Below are positions 22,341 through 30,704 of a stretch of DNA of 64,000 nucleotides, piece after piece. The first letter of the stretch is position 1. Every line of letters begins with the position of its first letter. The notes under the pieces were generated by a model. That model had not been told where the DNA came from, made no database searches, and saw only the letters and a program-made list of their open reading frames with translations. The translations under genes were made by a program, and so were the position numbers. This DNA is from Pseudomonas sediminis. GTDB taxonomy: Bacteria > Pseudomonadota > Gammaproteobacteria > Pseudomonadales > Pseudomonadaceae. The stretch spans positions 62,001 through 126,000 of the forward strand of contig NZ_CP154631.1 in NCBI RefSeq assembly GCF_039555755.1. The letters are read 5' to 3'.

Positions 22341-23039
22341 ATGATCGATGTACGTCCGTTCGAACAACTCGGTGGTGCTCATCACGGCTGGCTCAACGCC
22401 CGTCACCACTTTTCCTTCGCCGAATACTACGACGCCGAGCGGATGAACTGGGGCCGCCTGCGCGTGTGGAACGACGACGAGATCGCTCCACATTCAGGCT
22501 TCCCGCCGCACCCGCACCGCGACATGGAGATCATCACCTACGTTCGCGAAGGTGCCATCAGCCATGAGGACAACCTGGGCAACAAGGGCCGCACCGAGGC
22601 TGGCGATGTGCAGGTAATGAGTGCTGGGACCGGTATCGCTCACAGCGAGTACAACCTGGAGGATGAAACCACCAAGATCTTCCAGATCTGGATCCAGCCG
22701 AACCAGGCCGGCCTGCCCCCCTCCTGGGGCGCCAAGCCTTTCCCGAAAGGCGACCGCTCGGGCTCGTTCGTCACCCTGGCCAGTGGTTACGAGGAGGATG
22801 TCGATGCATTGCGTATCCGCACCGACGCACGCCTGGTGGCCGCCACGGTCAAGGCCGGACAGAGCGCCGAGTACGCCCTGCAGCCGGGTCGCAAAGCCTA
22901 CCTGGTGGGCGCAACGGGTGCATTCAGCGTCAACGGCGTGAACGTCAAGGCACGTGATGGCGTGGCCATCGCCGATGAAGCGTTGATCCGCATCGAGGCG
23001 CAGGAAGACAGCGAGATCGTGCTGGTAGACGTCGCCTGA
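22341..23039 (+). CDS. Pirin family protein (YhaK-like)
   Basis: This 232-aa bicupin has the iron-binding set His-x-His in PHPHRDMEI near residue 57 and His-x-Glu in GIAHSEYN near 101, as in pirins that act as quercetinases or redox-responsive proteins. The ATG at 22341 is preceded by a strong GGAGG 8 nt upstream; the TTG two codons earlier is less likely. It is transcribed alone from an AT-rich promoter. Confidence 0.9.
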   Translation: MIDVRPFEQLGGAHHGWLNARHHFSFAEYYDAERMNWGRLRVWNDDEIAPHSGFPPHPHRDMEIITYVREGAISHEDNLGNKGRTEAGDVQVMSAGTGIAHSEYNLEDETTKIFQIWIQPNQAGLPPSWGAKPFPKGDRSGSFVTLASGYEEDVDALRIRTDARLVAATVKAGQSAEYALQPGRKAYLVGATGAFSVNGVNVKARDGVAIADEALIRIEAQEDSEIVLVDVA

Positions 23040-23068
23040 CGGCAGCCTCAAGCGGCAAGTAGAAATAG

Positions 23069-23208
23069 CGTAGGGCGTACTCGGCTTTGGCTTCCTGCGT
23101 CGCTCTACCTCCTGCATCCATGCAGTCGTCGCGAAGCAGTACGCCGCTGGATTTGTGTAACACCGAGGAGCGGCGGACTGTTCGCTTCGCTCCTGAGTAC
23201 GCCCTACG
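23069..23208. repeat. Intergenic inverted repeat after pirin
   Basis: The 14-bp arms CGTAGGGCGTACTC (23069-23082) and GAGTACGCCCTACG (23195-23208) are exact complements with a 112-bp centre. The element fills most of the gap between two convergent genes and looks like a Pseudomonas dispersed palindrome. No gene is seen in it. Confidence 0.7.
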
Positions 23209-23229
23209 TCCCTACGCCCACCGCATGCT

Positions 23230-24789
23230 CTACGCCGGATAACCGGTGATCTTGCGAATGCGCTGGTACAGTGGCTTGAGCTGTCGGTACATGCGCTGAT
23301 AGACCTGCGCGTAGAGCTGCTGGTAAACGTGCTGGGCCTCCGGGTTCGGCTGGAACACCTGGCCAACGCGGGTCATGGCGGCGATGGCCGTCGGATAGTC
23401 CGCATGCAGCCCCAGACCCACCGCGCAGTTGATCGCAGCCCCCAGCCCGCTGGTTTCGTAGAGGTGCGGTCGCTCGGCCGGCAAGCCGAAGATATCGGCG
23501 GTCAGCTGCATCGCCGCATCGCTCTGCGAACCGCCACCGGAAACGCGCAGGCGCTCGATACGGGTGCCTGAACGTTTTTCGATACGTTCCTTGCCCTGAC
23601 GCAGCGCATAGGCCAGGCCTTCGAGAATTGCACGGTAGATATGCGCGCGGGTGTGCACATCACCAAAACCGATGATCGAGCCCTTGGCTTCCAGCCCCGG
23701 CTCGCGGATGCCCGGCGTCCAGTACGGCTGCAGCATCAGGCCCATGGAACCGGGTGGCACGGCGTTGACCAGCTCGTCGAACAGCGCCTCGGGCGACACG
23801 CCCAGCGCCTCGGCACGCTGTATCTCGCGCAGGCCGAATTCGCGCTTGAACCAGCTGACCATCCAGAAACCGCGATAAATCATCACCTCGGTGTTGAAGT
23901 GATCCGGCAGCGCTGCCGGATAGGGCGGAATAAGGCGTACGGTTTCCAGATAGCGACTGCGCGTGGTGTTGATGGTCGCCGTGGTGCCATAGGACAGGCA
24001 CGCCGTGCTGGGCTCCAGCGCACCGGAACCCAGCACCTCGCAGGCCTTGTCGGCGCCAGCAGCAATCAGCGGCAGGCCTTCCGGAATACCGGTATGGCGG
24101 CTGGCCTCGGCGCTGATCTGACCCAGTCGTGCCCCCGGCTTGAACAATTCAGGCAGTTGCTCACGGCGTACCTTCAGCGCTTGCCACTTCCAGTCACCGG
24201 ACGCAGCCCAACGTAGGCGCTTGTAGTCGAACGGCAGGTAGGCCACGCAACTGCTGGTGGAATCGACGAAGCGGCCACACAGGCGATGAGTGAGAAAGCC
24301 CGAGAGCAACAGCACCTTGTGCGTGCGTGTCGCAATGTCCGGCTGATGCTGGGCGACCCAGTTGACCTCGGCCTGGCCACGGAAATGATCGACCGCCTCG
24401 TCGGCGCGCACCAGCTTGAATAGCCAGCCCCACAGGCCTTGGATACGTTCAGTCACCTCGGCACGGCGCTGATCGAGCCAGAGAATCGCTGGGCGCAGTG
24501 GCGCACCCTGCTCGTCGACATGAATGATGCTGCCGCGCTGGGTGGTAACGGCCACTCCCTTGATCAGGCTGCGGTCTATATCCACATGCTGCCACAGCAG
24601 GCGACAGGCCTCACCGAGGCTGGCCCAGTAGTACTCCGGATCCTGCTCGGCCCAGCCTGGCTGGCTGGAGAAATAGGGGTCGAGCTCGACCTTGCCCTTG
24701 GCCAGCAGGTTGCCCTGAGTATCGAACAGCAGCGCCCGCACGCTCTGGGTGCCGTTGTCGATGCTCAGCAGGTAGCTTGGTTCGCTCAA
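23230..24789 (-). CDS. FGGY-family carbohydrate/polyol kinase
   Basis: This 519-aa kinase opens SIDNGTQSVRALLFD, the phosphate-1 loop of the FGGY fold. It has LSYGTTATINTT in the second half and the FGGY signature replaced by LRVSGGGSQSDAAMQ near 425. It is not GlpK or XylB by eye; the substrate is unknown. The best start is TTG at 24789, with GAGG 8 nt upstream, as no ATG fits. It is the last gene of an operon with a GlpD-like dehydrogenase and an AGPS-like oxidase, which suggests a glycerol-like or triose substrate. Confidence 0.82.
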   Translation of the reverse strand: MSEPSYLLSIDNGTQSVRALLFDTQGNLLAKGKVELDPYFSSQPGWAEQDPEYYWASLGEACRLLWQHVDIDRSLIKGVAVTTQRGSIIHVDEQGAPLRPAILWLDQRRAEVTERIQGLWGWLFKLVRADEAVDHFRGQAEVNWVAQHQPDIATRTHKVLLLSGFLTHRLCGRFVDSTSSCVAYLPFDYKRLRWAASGDWKWQALKVRREQLPELFKPGARLGQISAEASRHTGIPEGLPLIAAGADKACEVLGSGALEPSTACLSYGTTATINTTRSRYLETVRLIPPYPAALPDHFNTEVMIYRGFWMVSWFKREFGLREIQRAEALGVSPEALFDELVNAVPPGSMGLMLQPYWTPGIREPGLEAKGSIIGFGDVHTRAHIYRAILEGLAYALRQGKERIEKRSGTRIERLRVSGGGSQSDAAMQLTADIFGLPAERPHLYETSGLGAAINCAVGLGLHADYPTAIAAMTRVGQVFQPNPEAQHVYQQLYAQVYQRMYRQLKPLYQRIRKITGYPA

Positions 24790-24823
24790 GGTGTGACCTC
24801 TGCTTGGAATGCACGGTATTGCT

Positions 24824-24889
24824 GTAGGAGCGAGCTCTGCTCGCGAACGGGGATGGCGCAAAAGCTTCGCGAGCAGAGCTCGCTCCTAC
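24824..24889. repeat. Perfect 24-bp inverted REP pair inside an operon
   Basis: The arm at 24824-24847 (GTAGGAGCGAGCTCTGCTCG plus CGAA) is the exact complement of 24866-24889, around an 18-bp loop. It fills the 118-bp gap between the GlpD-like and kinase genes and would form a very stable mRNA hairpin. Confidence 0.9.
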
Positions 24890-24907
24890 GGAAAGTCGGC
24901 AGCGCCA

Positions 24908-26488
24908 TCATGAAGTCACCGGCAGGCTGTAACAGCGCCGCCACAACGCCAGGTAATCCGTCTCTTCCTGCTGCCAGCGCGCATCGCTCCAGCCCAGGCG
25001 CGGCTGGCACAGCGCGCGGATGCGCGGCAGCTCGGCACGGCCACCTTCGGCCAGCAGCAGGCCCAGGCGCGTGCGGCGTAGCAGCAGATCGTCCAGATGC
25101 AGCACCAGCTCCCCTTCGGCAGCCCAAGCCAGTTCGGCCCACAAGGTATCGGTACCGGCGACGCAATCAGCGCCGATTTCGTCGATCAAACGCAGTACCT
25201 CACCCAGCTGACGACCATGACGCCCAGCCAGACGGCGTTGCTGCGCCGGGCTCAAGGTCGGCATCGGTGTCGGCGTATTCGCAGCGAAGACCGCGCCGCC
25301 TTGATCATCCACTGGCTTGCCAACGAAACCCGCGCAGGCACGCAGCACCTCGAGCGCCAGCAGGCGGAAGGTGGTCAGCTTGCCGCCGGCCAGCGTCACG
25401 CTGCCCGGCTCGATCCACAGCGCGTGCTCACGCTTTTCATCGGAGGGTTTCAGTACGCTGCCACCATCGCTCACCACCGGACGCACGCCCGCCCAGGTTG
25501 ACAGCACGTCGGCGCGGCTCACCTGCGCAGCCGGGAACTGCTGGGCGCAGGCGGCCAGCAGGTAGTCGACCTCCTCGGTGCTGATGGCGGCTTCATGATC
25601 GAGCTCGTCAGCATGATCCAGATCGGTGGTGCCGATCACCGTCGCGCCCTCCCAGGGGAAGACAAATACCGGCCGGCCATCGGCCGTGTGCATAAAGCTG
25701 AAGGCATGCACCACCGGCAGACGCCAGCTCGGCAACAGCAGATGGCTACCGCGCAGCGGACGAATGCGACCATTGCCAGGCTGGCGCAAGCGATCGGCCC
25801 AGGCACCGGTGGCCTGGGCCACGGCGCGGCTGCGCAGACGGTATTGCTCGCCCGTTTCCACATCCTCGGCGAGCACGCCGACCACCTGCCCCGCTTCACG
25901 CAACAACTCGACCACACGCATGCCATTGAGCGCCTCGCCGCCTTCGGCACGCGCCTCGCCCAGCACGCGCTGCACCAGGCGGGCATCATCGGTCACCGCA
26001 TCGAAGAAGCGCGTGCCACCGAGCAGGCCGTCCTCGCGAATGCCCGGCGCCAGGTAACGCAGCTGCTGCAGCGGATAGAACAGGTGATTGCGCTTGCCGG
26101 CCAGGGCGTCGTACAGGCTGAGCAGGCCGCCAAAGACCTTCGGCCCGGGAAAACCGCCGCGGTAATGCGGCATGACGAAGCTGAGCGGCTCCACCAGCCC
26201 CGGCGCCTCGCCGAGCAGGCGCTGGCGCTCGCGCACCGAGTCGCGAGTCAGCCCCAGTTGGCCCTTGGCGACATAACGCAGGCCACCGTGCACCATCTTC
26301 GACGAGCGACTGGAGGTGCCCCAGGCAAAGTCGCGCTGCTCCAGCAACAGGCAGCGCCAGCCACGCCTCGTCGCCTCACGGAAGATGCCGGCGCCGCAGA
26401 TGCCGCCGCCGATCACCAGCAGATCCCAGTCGCGCGCGGCCAGCTCAGGCAGCGCGTGCGTGCGCCAGGTGGCGTTCCAGGGTTCCAT
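24908..26488 (-). CDS. GlpD-like glycerol-3-phosphate dehydrogenase/oxidase
   Basis: This 526-aa FAD enzyme begins with the dinucleotide motif LLVIGGGICGAGIFREATRRG and carries GTSSRSSKMVHGGLRYV, FPWEGATVIGTTDLDH and TLAGGKLTTFR, all hallmarks of the GlpD family. GlpD oxidises glycerol-3-phosphate to dihydroxyacetone phosphate at the membrane with a quinone. It is unlikely to be the housekeeping GlpD because it lacks glpF, glpK and glpR neighbours. Its ATG lies 2 bp after the oxidase stop, indicating translational coupling. Confidence 0.85.
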   Translation of the reverse strand: MEPWNATWRTHALPELAARDWDLLVIGGGICGAGIFREATRRGWRCLLLEQRDFAWGTSSRSSKMVHGGLRYVAKGQLGLTRDSVRERQRLLGEAPGLVEPLSFVMPHYRGGFPGPKVFGGLLSLYDALAGKRNHLFYPLQQLRYLAPGIREDGLLGGTRFFDAVTDDARLVQRVLGEARAEGGEALNGMRVVELLREAGQVVGVLAEDVETGEQYRLRSRAVAQATGAWADRLRQPGNGRIRPLRGSHLLLPSWRLPVVHAFSFMHTADGRPVFVFPWEGATVIGTTDLDHADELDHEAAISTEEVDYLLAACAQQFPAAQVSRADVLSTWAGVRPVVSDGGSVLKPSDEKREHALWIEPGSVTLAGGKLTTFRLLALEVLRACAGFVGKPVDDQGGAVFAANTPTPMPTLSPAQQRRLAGRHGRQLGEVLRLIDEIGADCVAGTDTLWAELAWAAEGELVLHLDDLLLRRTRLGLLLAEGGRAELPRIRALCQPRLGWSDARWQQEETDYLALWRRCYSLPVTS

Positions 26489-26490
26489 GC

Positions 26491-28086
26491 TCAGTCCTGC
26501 AGCAACACGCCAGGCGCCAGGCGCTGGTCGGGGTCGAAATGCGTGGCCAGGCTGCGCAGCGTGGCCATGCCCAGCTCGCCCTTCTCTGCTGCCAAGTAAG
26601 GAGCGTGGTCGCGACCGACACCGTGCTGGTGGCTGATGGTGCCGCGATTCTCGGCGATAGTGCGGCTGGCCGCTGCTTTCAAGCGCTGCCAGCGCGCCAT
26701 GGCCTCGGCGTAGTCACTGCCGGGGCGGAACACGTAGGTGGTGTAGATGCTAGAACCTTCGCCGTAGACGTGCGACAGGTGGGTGAACACGTGCACCCGC
26801 TCGCCCTCACCGGTCAGCTCGTCACGCAGACTGGCCTCGACCTTGTTCAGCAGGCTGTCGACGTTGGACCAGTCGGTGGCGGTTTCCAGGGTGTCCACCA
26901 GGTAGCCGCGCTCCCAAAGACCATGACGCAGATAAGGGAATCGGAAGCGGTTCTGCTCCCACTTCTTGCCCAGCAGGGTGCCGGTGAACACGCCTCCAAA
27001 ACCTTTCAGCAGGCGCCGCGCCTGTTTCAGCGAGGCGGCGTTCTGCACCCGGCTGCCGGTGACGCCGAAGGTGAGCATGCACTTGCCGTCGCGGGCGCCT
27101 CGCAGGGCCAGGTATTTTTCCAGCAAGGCAATCTGCTGCGGGTGGCCGGCCAGGGCCAACTGAGTACGGGTTTCGATGGCGTTGGACAGGCGCAGCATGG
27201 ACAGCGGCACGCGCGCCTGGGCCAGGCTGCGAATGGCGCTCAGCGCCTGCTGCCAGTTGGGCAGGAACACCGCGTAGAAACGCTCCTGCTCGGCCAGGCG
27301 ACTGATGCGCACGCGCACTTCGGAGATCACCCCGAAGCGCCCTTCCGAGCCCATCACCAGCTCGCGCAGATCGGGCCCGGCGGCCGACGCCGGGAAGGTT
27401 GGAATCTCCAGGGTGCCGGCAAAGGTTTCCAGCTTGCCGCCAGCGAACAATTGCTCGATGCGCCCGTAGCGCAGCGACTGCTGGCCGCTGGAGCGGCTGG
27501 CGACCCAGCCACCGAGGGTCGACAGTTCCCAGGACTGCGGAAAGTGGCCCAGCGTGTAGCCGCGTGCGCGCAGCTGGCTTTCTACCTGCGGGCCATTGGC
27601 GCCAGGGCCGAAGGTGGCGATCAGGCTGTCCTCATCGATATCCAGCAGGCGCGTCATGCGCTCCAGCGACAGGGTCAGCACCGGGCGCTGGCCGGCCTGC
27701 GGGTTGATGTGCCCGGCCACCGAGGTGCCGCCGCCGTAGGGGATCAGGGTGACGTCATGCTGTTGCGCCCAGGCCAGCAGCTCGCGGATCTGCTCGGCGC
27801 TTTCCGGGCAGGCGACGCCATCGGGAAACAGGCCGAAGTCACCGGAGCGCATCGCCAGCCAGTCCGGCAGGCTCTGGCCACGGGCGTGGCGCACGCGCAC
27901 TTCGGCGTCCTGACAGATCAGTGGATGCGGCGCCAGGCGCGAGGCTGGTACACGCGCCAGCACATCCTGCAGGCTGGCGTCGGCCAGACGCTGGCCCGAC
28001 CCGACCAGCTCGGCGAGAAAGGCCTCGCCATGGGCCGGCAGTTCCACTTCGGTCGCTTCGTCACCCCATCCGTTCCAGCGTCGCAT
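26491..28086 (-). CDS. FAD-binding oxidase, alkyldihydroxyacetonephosphate synthase-like
   Basis: This 531-aa protein has an FAD-binding PCMH domain (PYGGGTSVAGHINP near 142, ELSTLGGWVASRSSGQQS near 210) and a C-terminal cap ending ISHQHGVGRDHAPYL, which matches the conserved HHHGVG region of AGPS. AGPS swaps an acyl for an alkyl chain on acyl-DHAP in ether-lipid synthesis; related bacterial proteins also oxidise hydroxy acids, so activity is inference. The ATG at 28086 has GGGGGA 5 nt upstream. First gene of the operon, divergent from an AraC regulator. Confidence 0.8.
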   Translation of the reverse strand: MRRWNGWGDEATEVELPAHGEAFLAELVGSGQRLADASLQDVLARVPASRLAPHPLICQDAEVRVRHARGQSLPDWLAMRSGDFGLFPDGVACPESAEQIRELLAWAQQHDVTLIPYGGGTSVAGHINPQAGQRPVLTLSLERMTRLLDIDEDSLIATFGPGANGPQVESQLRARGYTLGHFPQSWELSTLGGWVASRSSGQQSLRYGRIEQLFAGGKLETFAGTLEIPTFPASAAGPDLRELVMGSEGRFGVISEVRVRISRLAEQERFYAVFLPNWQQALSAIRSLAQARVPLSMLRLSNAIETRTQLALAGHPQQIALLEKYLALRGARDGKCMLTFGVTGSRVQNAASLKQARRLLKGFGGVFTGTLLGKKWEQNRFRFPYLRHGLWERGYLVDTLETATDWSNVDSLLNKVEASLRDELTGEGERVHVFTHLSHVYGEGSSIYTTYVFRPGSDYAEAMARWQRLKAAASRTIAENRGTISHQHGVGRDHAPYLAAEKGELGMATLRSLATHFDPDQRLAPGVLLQD

Positions 28087-28197
28087 CGCATCCCCCATTC
28101 CGATCAGCACTTATGGCTGCCTATACTAGCCAGCCGCCGATTTCCGTCACTGTCGAATCGGGACAGGCGCTATCGCCAATCAAGACAGGCATCGCAG

Positions 28198-28208
28198 AAC
28201 AAGAAGAA
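28198..28208 (+). promoter_or_regulatory. Crc/Hfq-type AAnAAnAA motif at the AraC start
   Basis: AACAAGAAGAA contains two overlapping matches to AAnAAnAA (28198-28205, 28201-28208) and covers the ribosome-binding region 4 nt before the ATG. In Pseudomonas such motifs let Hfq/Crc block translation under catabolite repression. Confidence 0.6.
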
Positions 28209-28211
28209 TCC

Positions 28212-29246
28212 ATGGAAAACCTCGGCTATACCTCGGTTCCCGCCCTGCTCAAGTACCTGCGTCAGGCCGAACAGCTCGGCCTGGACATAGACCGCGCCCT
28301 GTCCGCTGCCGGGATTGCCACGCAGGACCTGGCCGACAACGGCAAGCGCATGCCGAGCGAAGTGCATGAGCGCCTGCTGGCGCATCTGATCGAGGTGTCC
28401 GGCGATCCCCTGTTCGGCCTGCACTCGGCGCGTTTCGTCCAGCCCGGCTCGTGGAGCGTGCTTGGTTACATCGCCATGAACTGCGCCACCCTGGGCGAGG
28501 CCATGGGCCGCATCGTGCCCTACGAAAAGCTGGTGGGCGACATGGGCACCAGCCGTATCGAGGCGGCCGAGGATCACGTACGACTAATCTGGAGCTGCCG
28601 TCATCAGGCACCGGACGTGCGCCGCCACATGGTCGAGAACGTGCTCGCCTCCTGGCTGCTGTACGCCCGCTGGATCGCCGACTCCGAGCATTCGCCGCGT
28701 GAAGTGTGGTTCGAGCATACGCAACCGGCAGGCACCGACCTGACTGAATACCAGCAGCTTTTCGGCTGCCCGGTGCGGTTCGAACAGCCCTGCAACGCCC
28801 TGCTGGTGCCGCTGGACTACCTCGGCGTGCCGCTGCGCCAGGCCGACGCCAACCTGCTGCGCACCCTGGAAGAACATGCCCTGACCCTGATAGCAGGGCT
28901 GGATGACGACGAGCCGCTGCCGCGCCGGGTAAAGAATGCCCTGCGCCTGCTGCTCAAGGACGGCCTGCCGCGCAAGGAACGTGTGGCGGAAAAGTTCGAC
29001 ATGACCGTGCGCACCCTGCAGCGCCACCTGCAGCAGGCCGGCACCAGTTACCAGCAGATACTCGACGAGCTGCGCCAGGAGCTGGCCGAGCACTACCTGC
29101 TACGCAGCGACCTGGCGATCCAGGACATCGCCTGCTACCTCGGTTTCACCGAGTCACGCTCGTTCCACCGCAGTTTCAAGGGCTGGACCGGGCAGACGCC
29201 GGGTGAATTTCGCGAGAGCCGACGCCGCGAGGGGGTACTTGGTTAG
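28212..29246 (+). CDS. AraC-family transcriptional regulator (AraC_binding N-terminal type)
   Basis: This 344-aa regulator has an N-terminal ligand domain (VPALLKYLRQAEQLGLDIDR, SVLGYIAMNCATLGEAM) of the type found in OruR and similar proteins. The C-terminal double helix-turn-helix (VAEKFDMTVRTLQRHLQQAG, LAIQDIACYLGFTESRSFHR, WTGQTPGEFRE) is complete. It is divergent from the AGPS-like/GlpD-like/FGGY operon and is the obvious candidate activator. The ATG at 28212 (MENLGYTSVP) fits the family; an upstream in-frame extension lacks homology. Confidence 0.9.
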   Translation: MENLGYTSVPALLKYLRQAEQLGLDIDRALSAAGIATQDLADNGKRMPSEVHERLLAHLIEVSGDPLFGLHSARFVQPGSWSVLGYIAMNCATLGEAMGRIVPYEKLVGDMGTSRIEAAEDHVRLIWSCRHQAPDVRRHMVENVLASWLLYARWIADSEHSPREVWFEHTQPAGTDLTEYQQLFGCPVRFEQPCNALLVPLDYLGVPLRQADANLLRTLEEHALTLIAGLDDDEPLPRRVKNALRLLLKDGLPRKERVAEKFDMTVRTLQRHLQQAGTSYQQILDELRQELAEHYLLRSDLAIQDIACYLGFTESRSFHRSFKGWTGQTPGEFRESRRREGVLG

Positions 29247-29345
29247 TTCGCCCTCACAGGTGCCCATCTTGTGGGCGAAAACCCAACCGAGCTGCAGAGC
29301 ACGGAGCCAAGCGCTCCGTGCACCGGCGCTACGCTGCACGTGAAC

Positions 29346-30473
29346 TCAACGCTTGCGCAAAATCACACTGCCGATCGAATAACCGGCACCAAAGGAGCTT
29401 AGAACACCCAGGCTACCCGCCGGCAGGTCATCCTGATTCTTGTGCAGGGCGATCACCGAGCCGGCCGAGCTGGTGTTGGCGTAGGTGTCGAGGATCACCG
29501 GTGCCTCGTGCGGCTCGGCGTCGCGGCCGAGCAGCTTGCGCGCGATCAGCAGGTTCATGTTGAGGTTGGCCTGGTGCAGCCAGAAGCGCTTGACGTCGCT
29601 GACGTTGAGCTGGTTTTCCGCCAGGTGTGCGGCGATCAGCTCGGCGACCATCGGGCAGACGTCCTTGAACACCTTGCGGCCTTCCTGCACGAACAGCTTG
29701 TCGCGGGCGCCCACGCCCTCTTCCGCGGCGCGGTTGAGGAAGCCGAAGTTGTTGCGGATGTTGTTGGAGAACTGGGTCAGCAGCTTGGTGCTGACCACGT
29801 CGAACTGATGCTCGGAGGTAGCCAGGTCGGCACGTTCGATGATCACTGCGGTGGCGGCGTCGCCGAAGATGAAGTGGCTGTCGCGGTCGCGGAAGTTGAG
29901 GTGACCGGTGCAGATTTCCGGGTTGACCATAAGGATGGCGCGGGCCTGGCCGGTCTGAATCGCGGTGGTCGCAGCCTGGATGCCGAAGGTGGCCGAAGAG
30001 CAGGCCACGTTCATGTCGTAGCCCCAGCCGTTGATGCCCAGCGCGGCCTGCACTTCGATGGCCACCGCCGGGTAGGCGCGCTGCAAGTTCGAGCATGCGA
30101 CGATCACCCCATCGATATCGGCGACGGTCTTGCCGGCGCGCTGCAGCGCTTCCTTGGCGGCGCCCACAGCCATTTCGCAGAGGATGCCCCACTCGTCGTT
30201 GGAACGTTCGGGAATGCTCGGCACCATGCGCTGCGGGTCGAGAATGCCGGCCTTGTCGATGACGAAGCGGCTCTTGATGCCCGACGCCTTCTCGATGAAG
30301 CCGCTGCTGGACTCGCTCAGCGCCTCCACCTCACCGCGGGCGATGGCCTCGGCATTATCGGCGTTGAACTGCTGCACATAAGCATTGAAGGATGCCACCA
30401 GCTCGTCGTTGGAAATGCTGTTGGCCGGGGTATAGAGGCCGGTACCACTGATGACGACGTTATGCACGCTCAT
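29346..30473 (-). CDS. Beta-ketoacyl-ACP synthase III-like enzyme (PA3286 type)
   Basis: This 375-aa thiolase-fold condensing enzyme has the Cys-His-Asn triad of FabH: Cys in [10 protein letters not shown] near 155, His in WLHQANLNM near 297 and Asn in YANTSSAGS near 331. It is longer than typical FabH, with an N-terminal insertion near residues 30-60. From memory it matches P. aeruginosa PA3286, which condenses octanoyl-CoA from beta-oxidation with malonyl-ACP, short-cutting fatty-acid synthesis. That fits with psrA and fadBA in this window. Confidence 0.85.
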   Translation of the reverse strand: MSVHNVVISGTGLYTPANSISNDELVASFNAYVQQFNADNAEAIARGEVEALSESSSGFIEKASGIKSRFVIDKAGILDPQRMVPSIPERSNDEWGILCEMAVGAAKEALQRAGKTVADIDGVIVACSNLQRAYPAVAIEVQAALGINGWGYDMNVACSSATFGIQAATTAIQTGQARAILMVNPEICTGHLNFRDRDSHFIFGDAATAVIIERADLATSEHQFDVVSTKLLTQFSNNIRNNFGFLNRAAEEGVGARDKLFVQEGRKVFKDVCPMVAELIAAHLAENQLNVSDVKRFWLHQANLNMNLLIARKLLGRDAEPHEAPVILDTYANTSSAGSVIALHKNQDDLPAGSLGVLSSFGAGYSIGSVILRKR

Positions 30474-30704
30474 TCCTCTTCTCGGCCGCTGGCGGCCTCA
30501 GGCAGTAGGCCGGCGACAATGGCGCCAGCCGAAAATCGGGGGACTAGGGCCAAGCTCTTGCGACGGTTGGCTCCGGGCCACTGAGTGTGCCACAGGGCGA
30601 TGGGGTTCGTCCTTAGCCCTTGAGAGTGTCTAGGCGGACAGAACATGACCCAATATAGCTGCTTGGTCTAAAGTCTTATCTCGATCTACGTACCTGGAGC
30701 TTGA

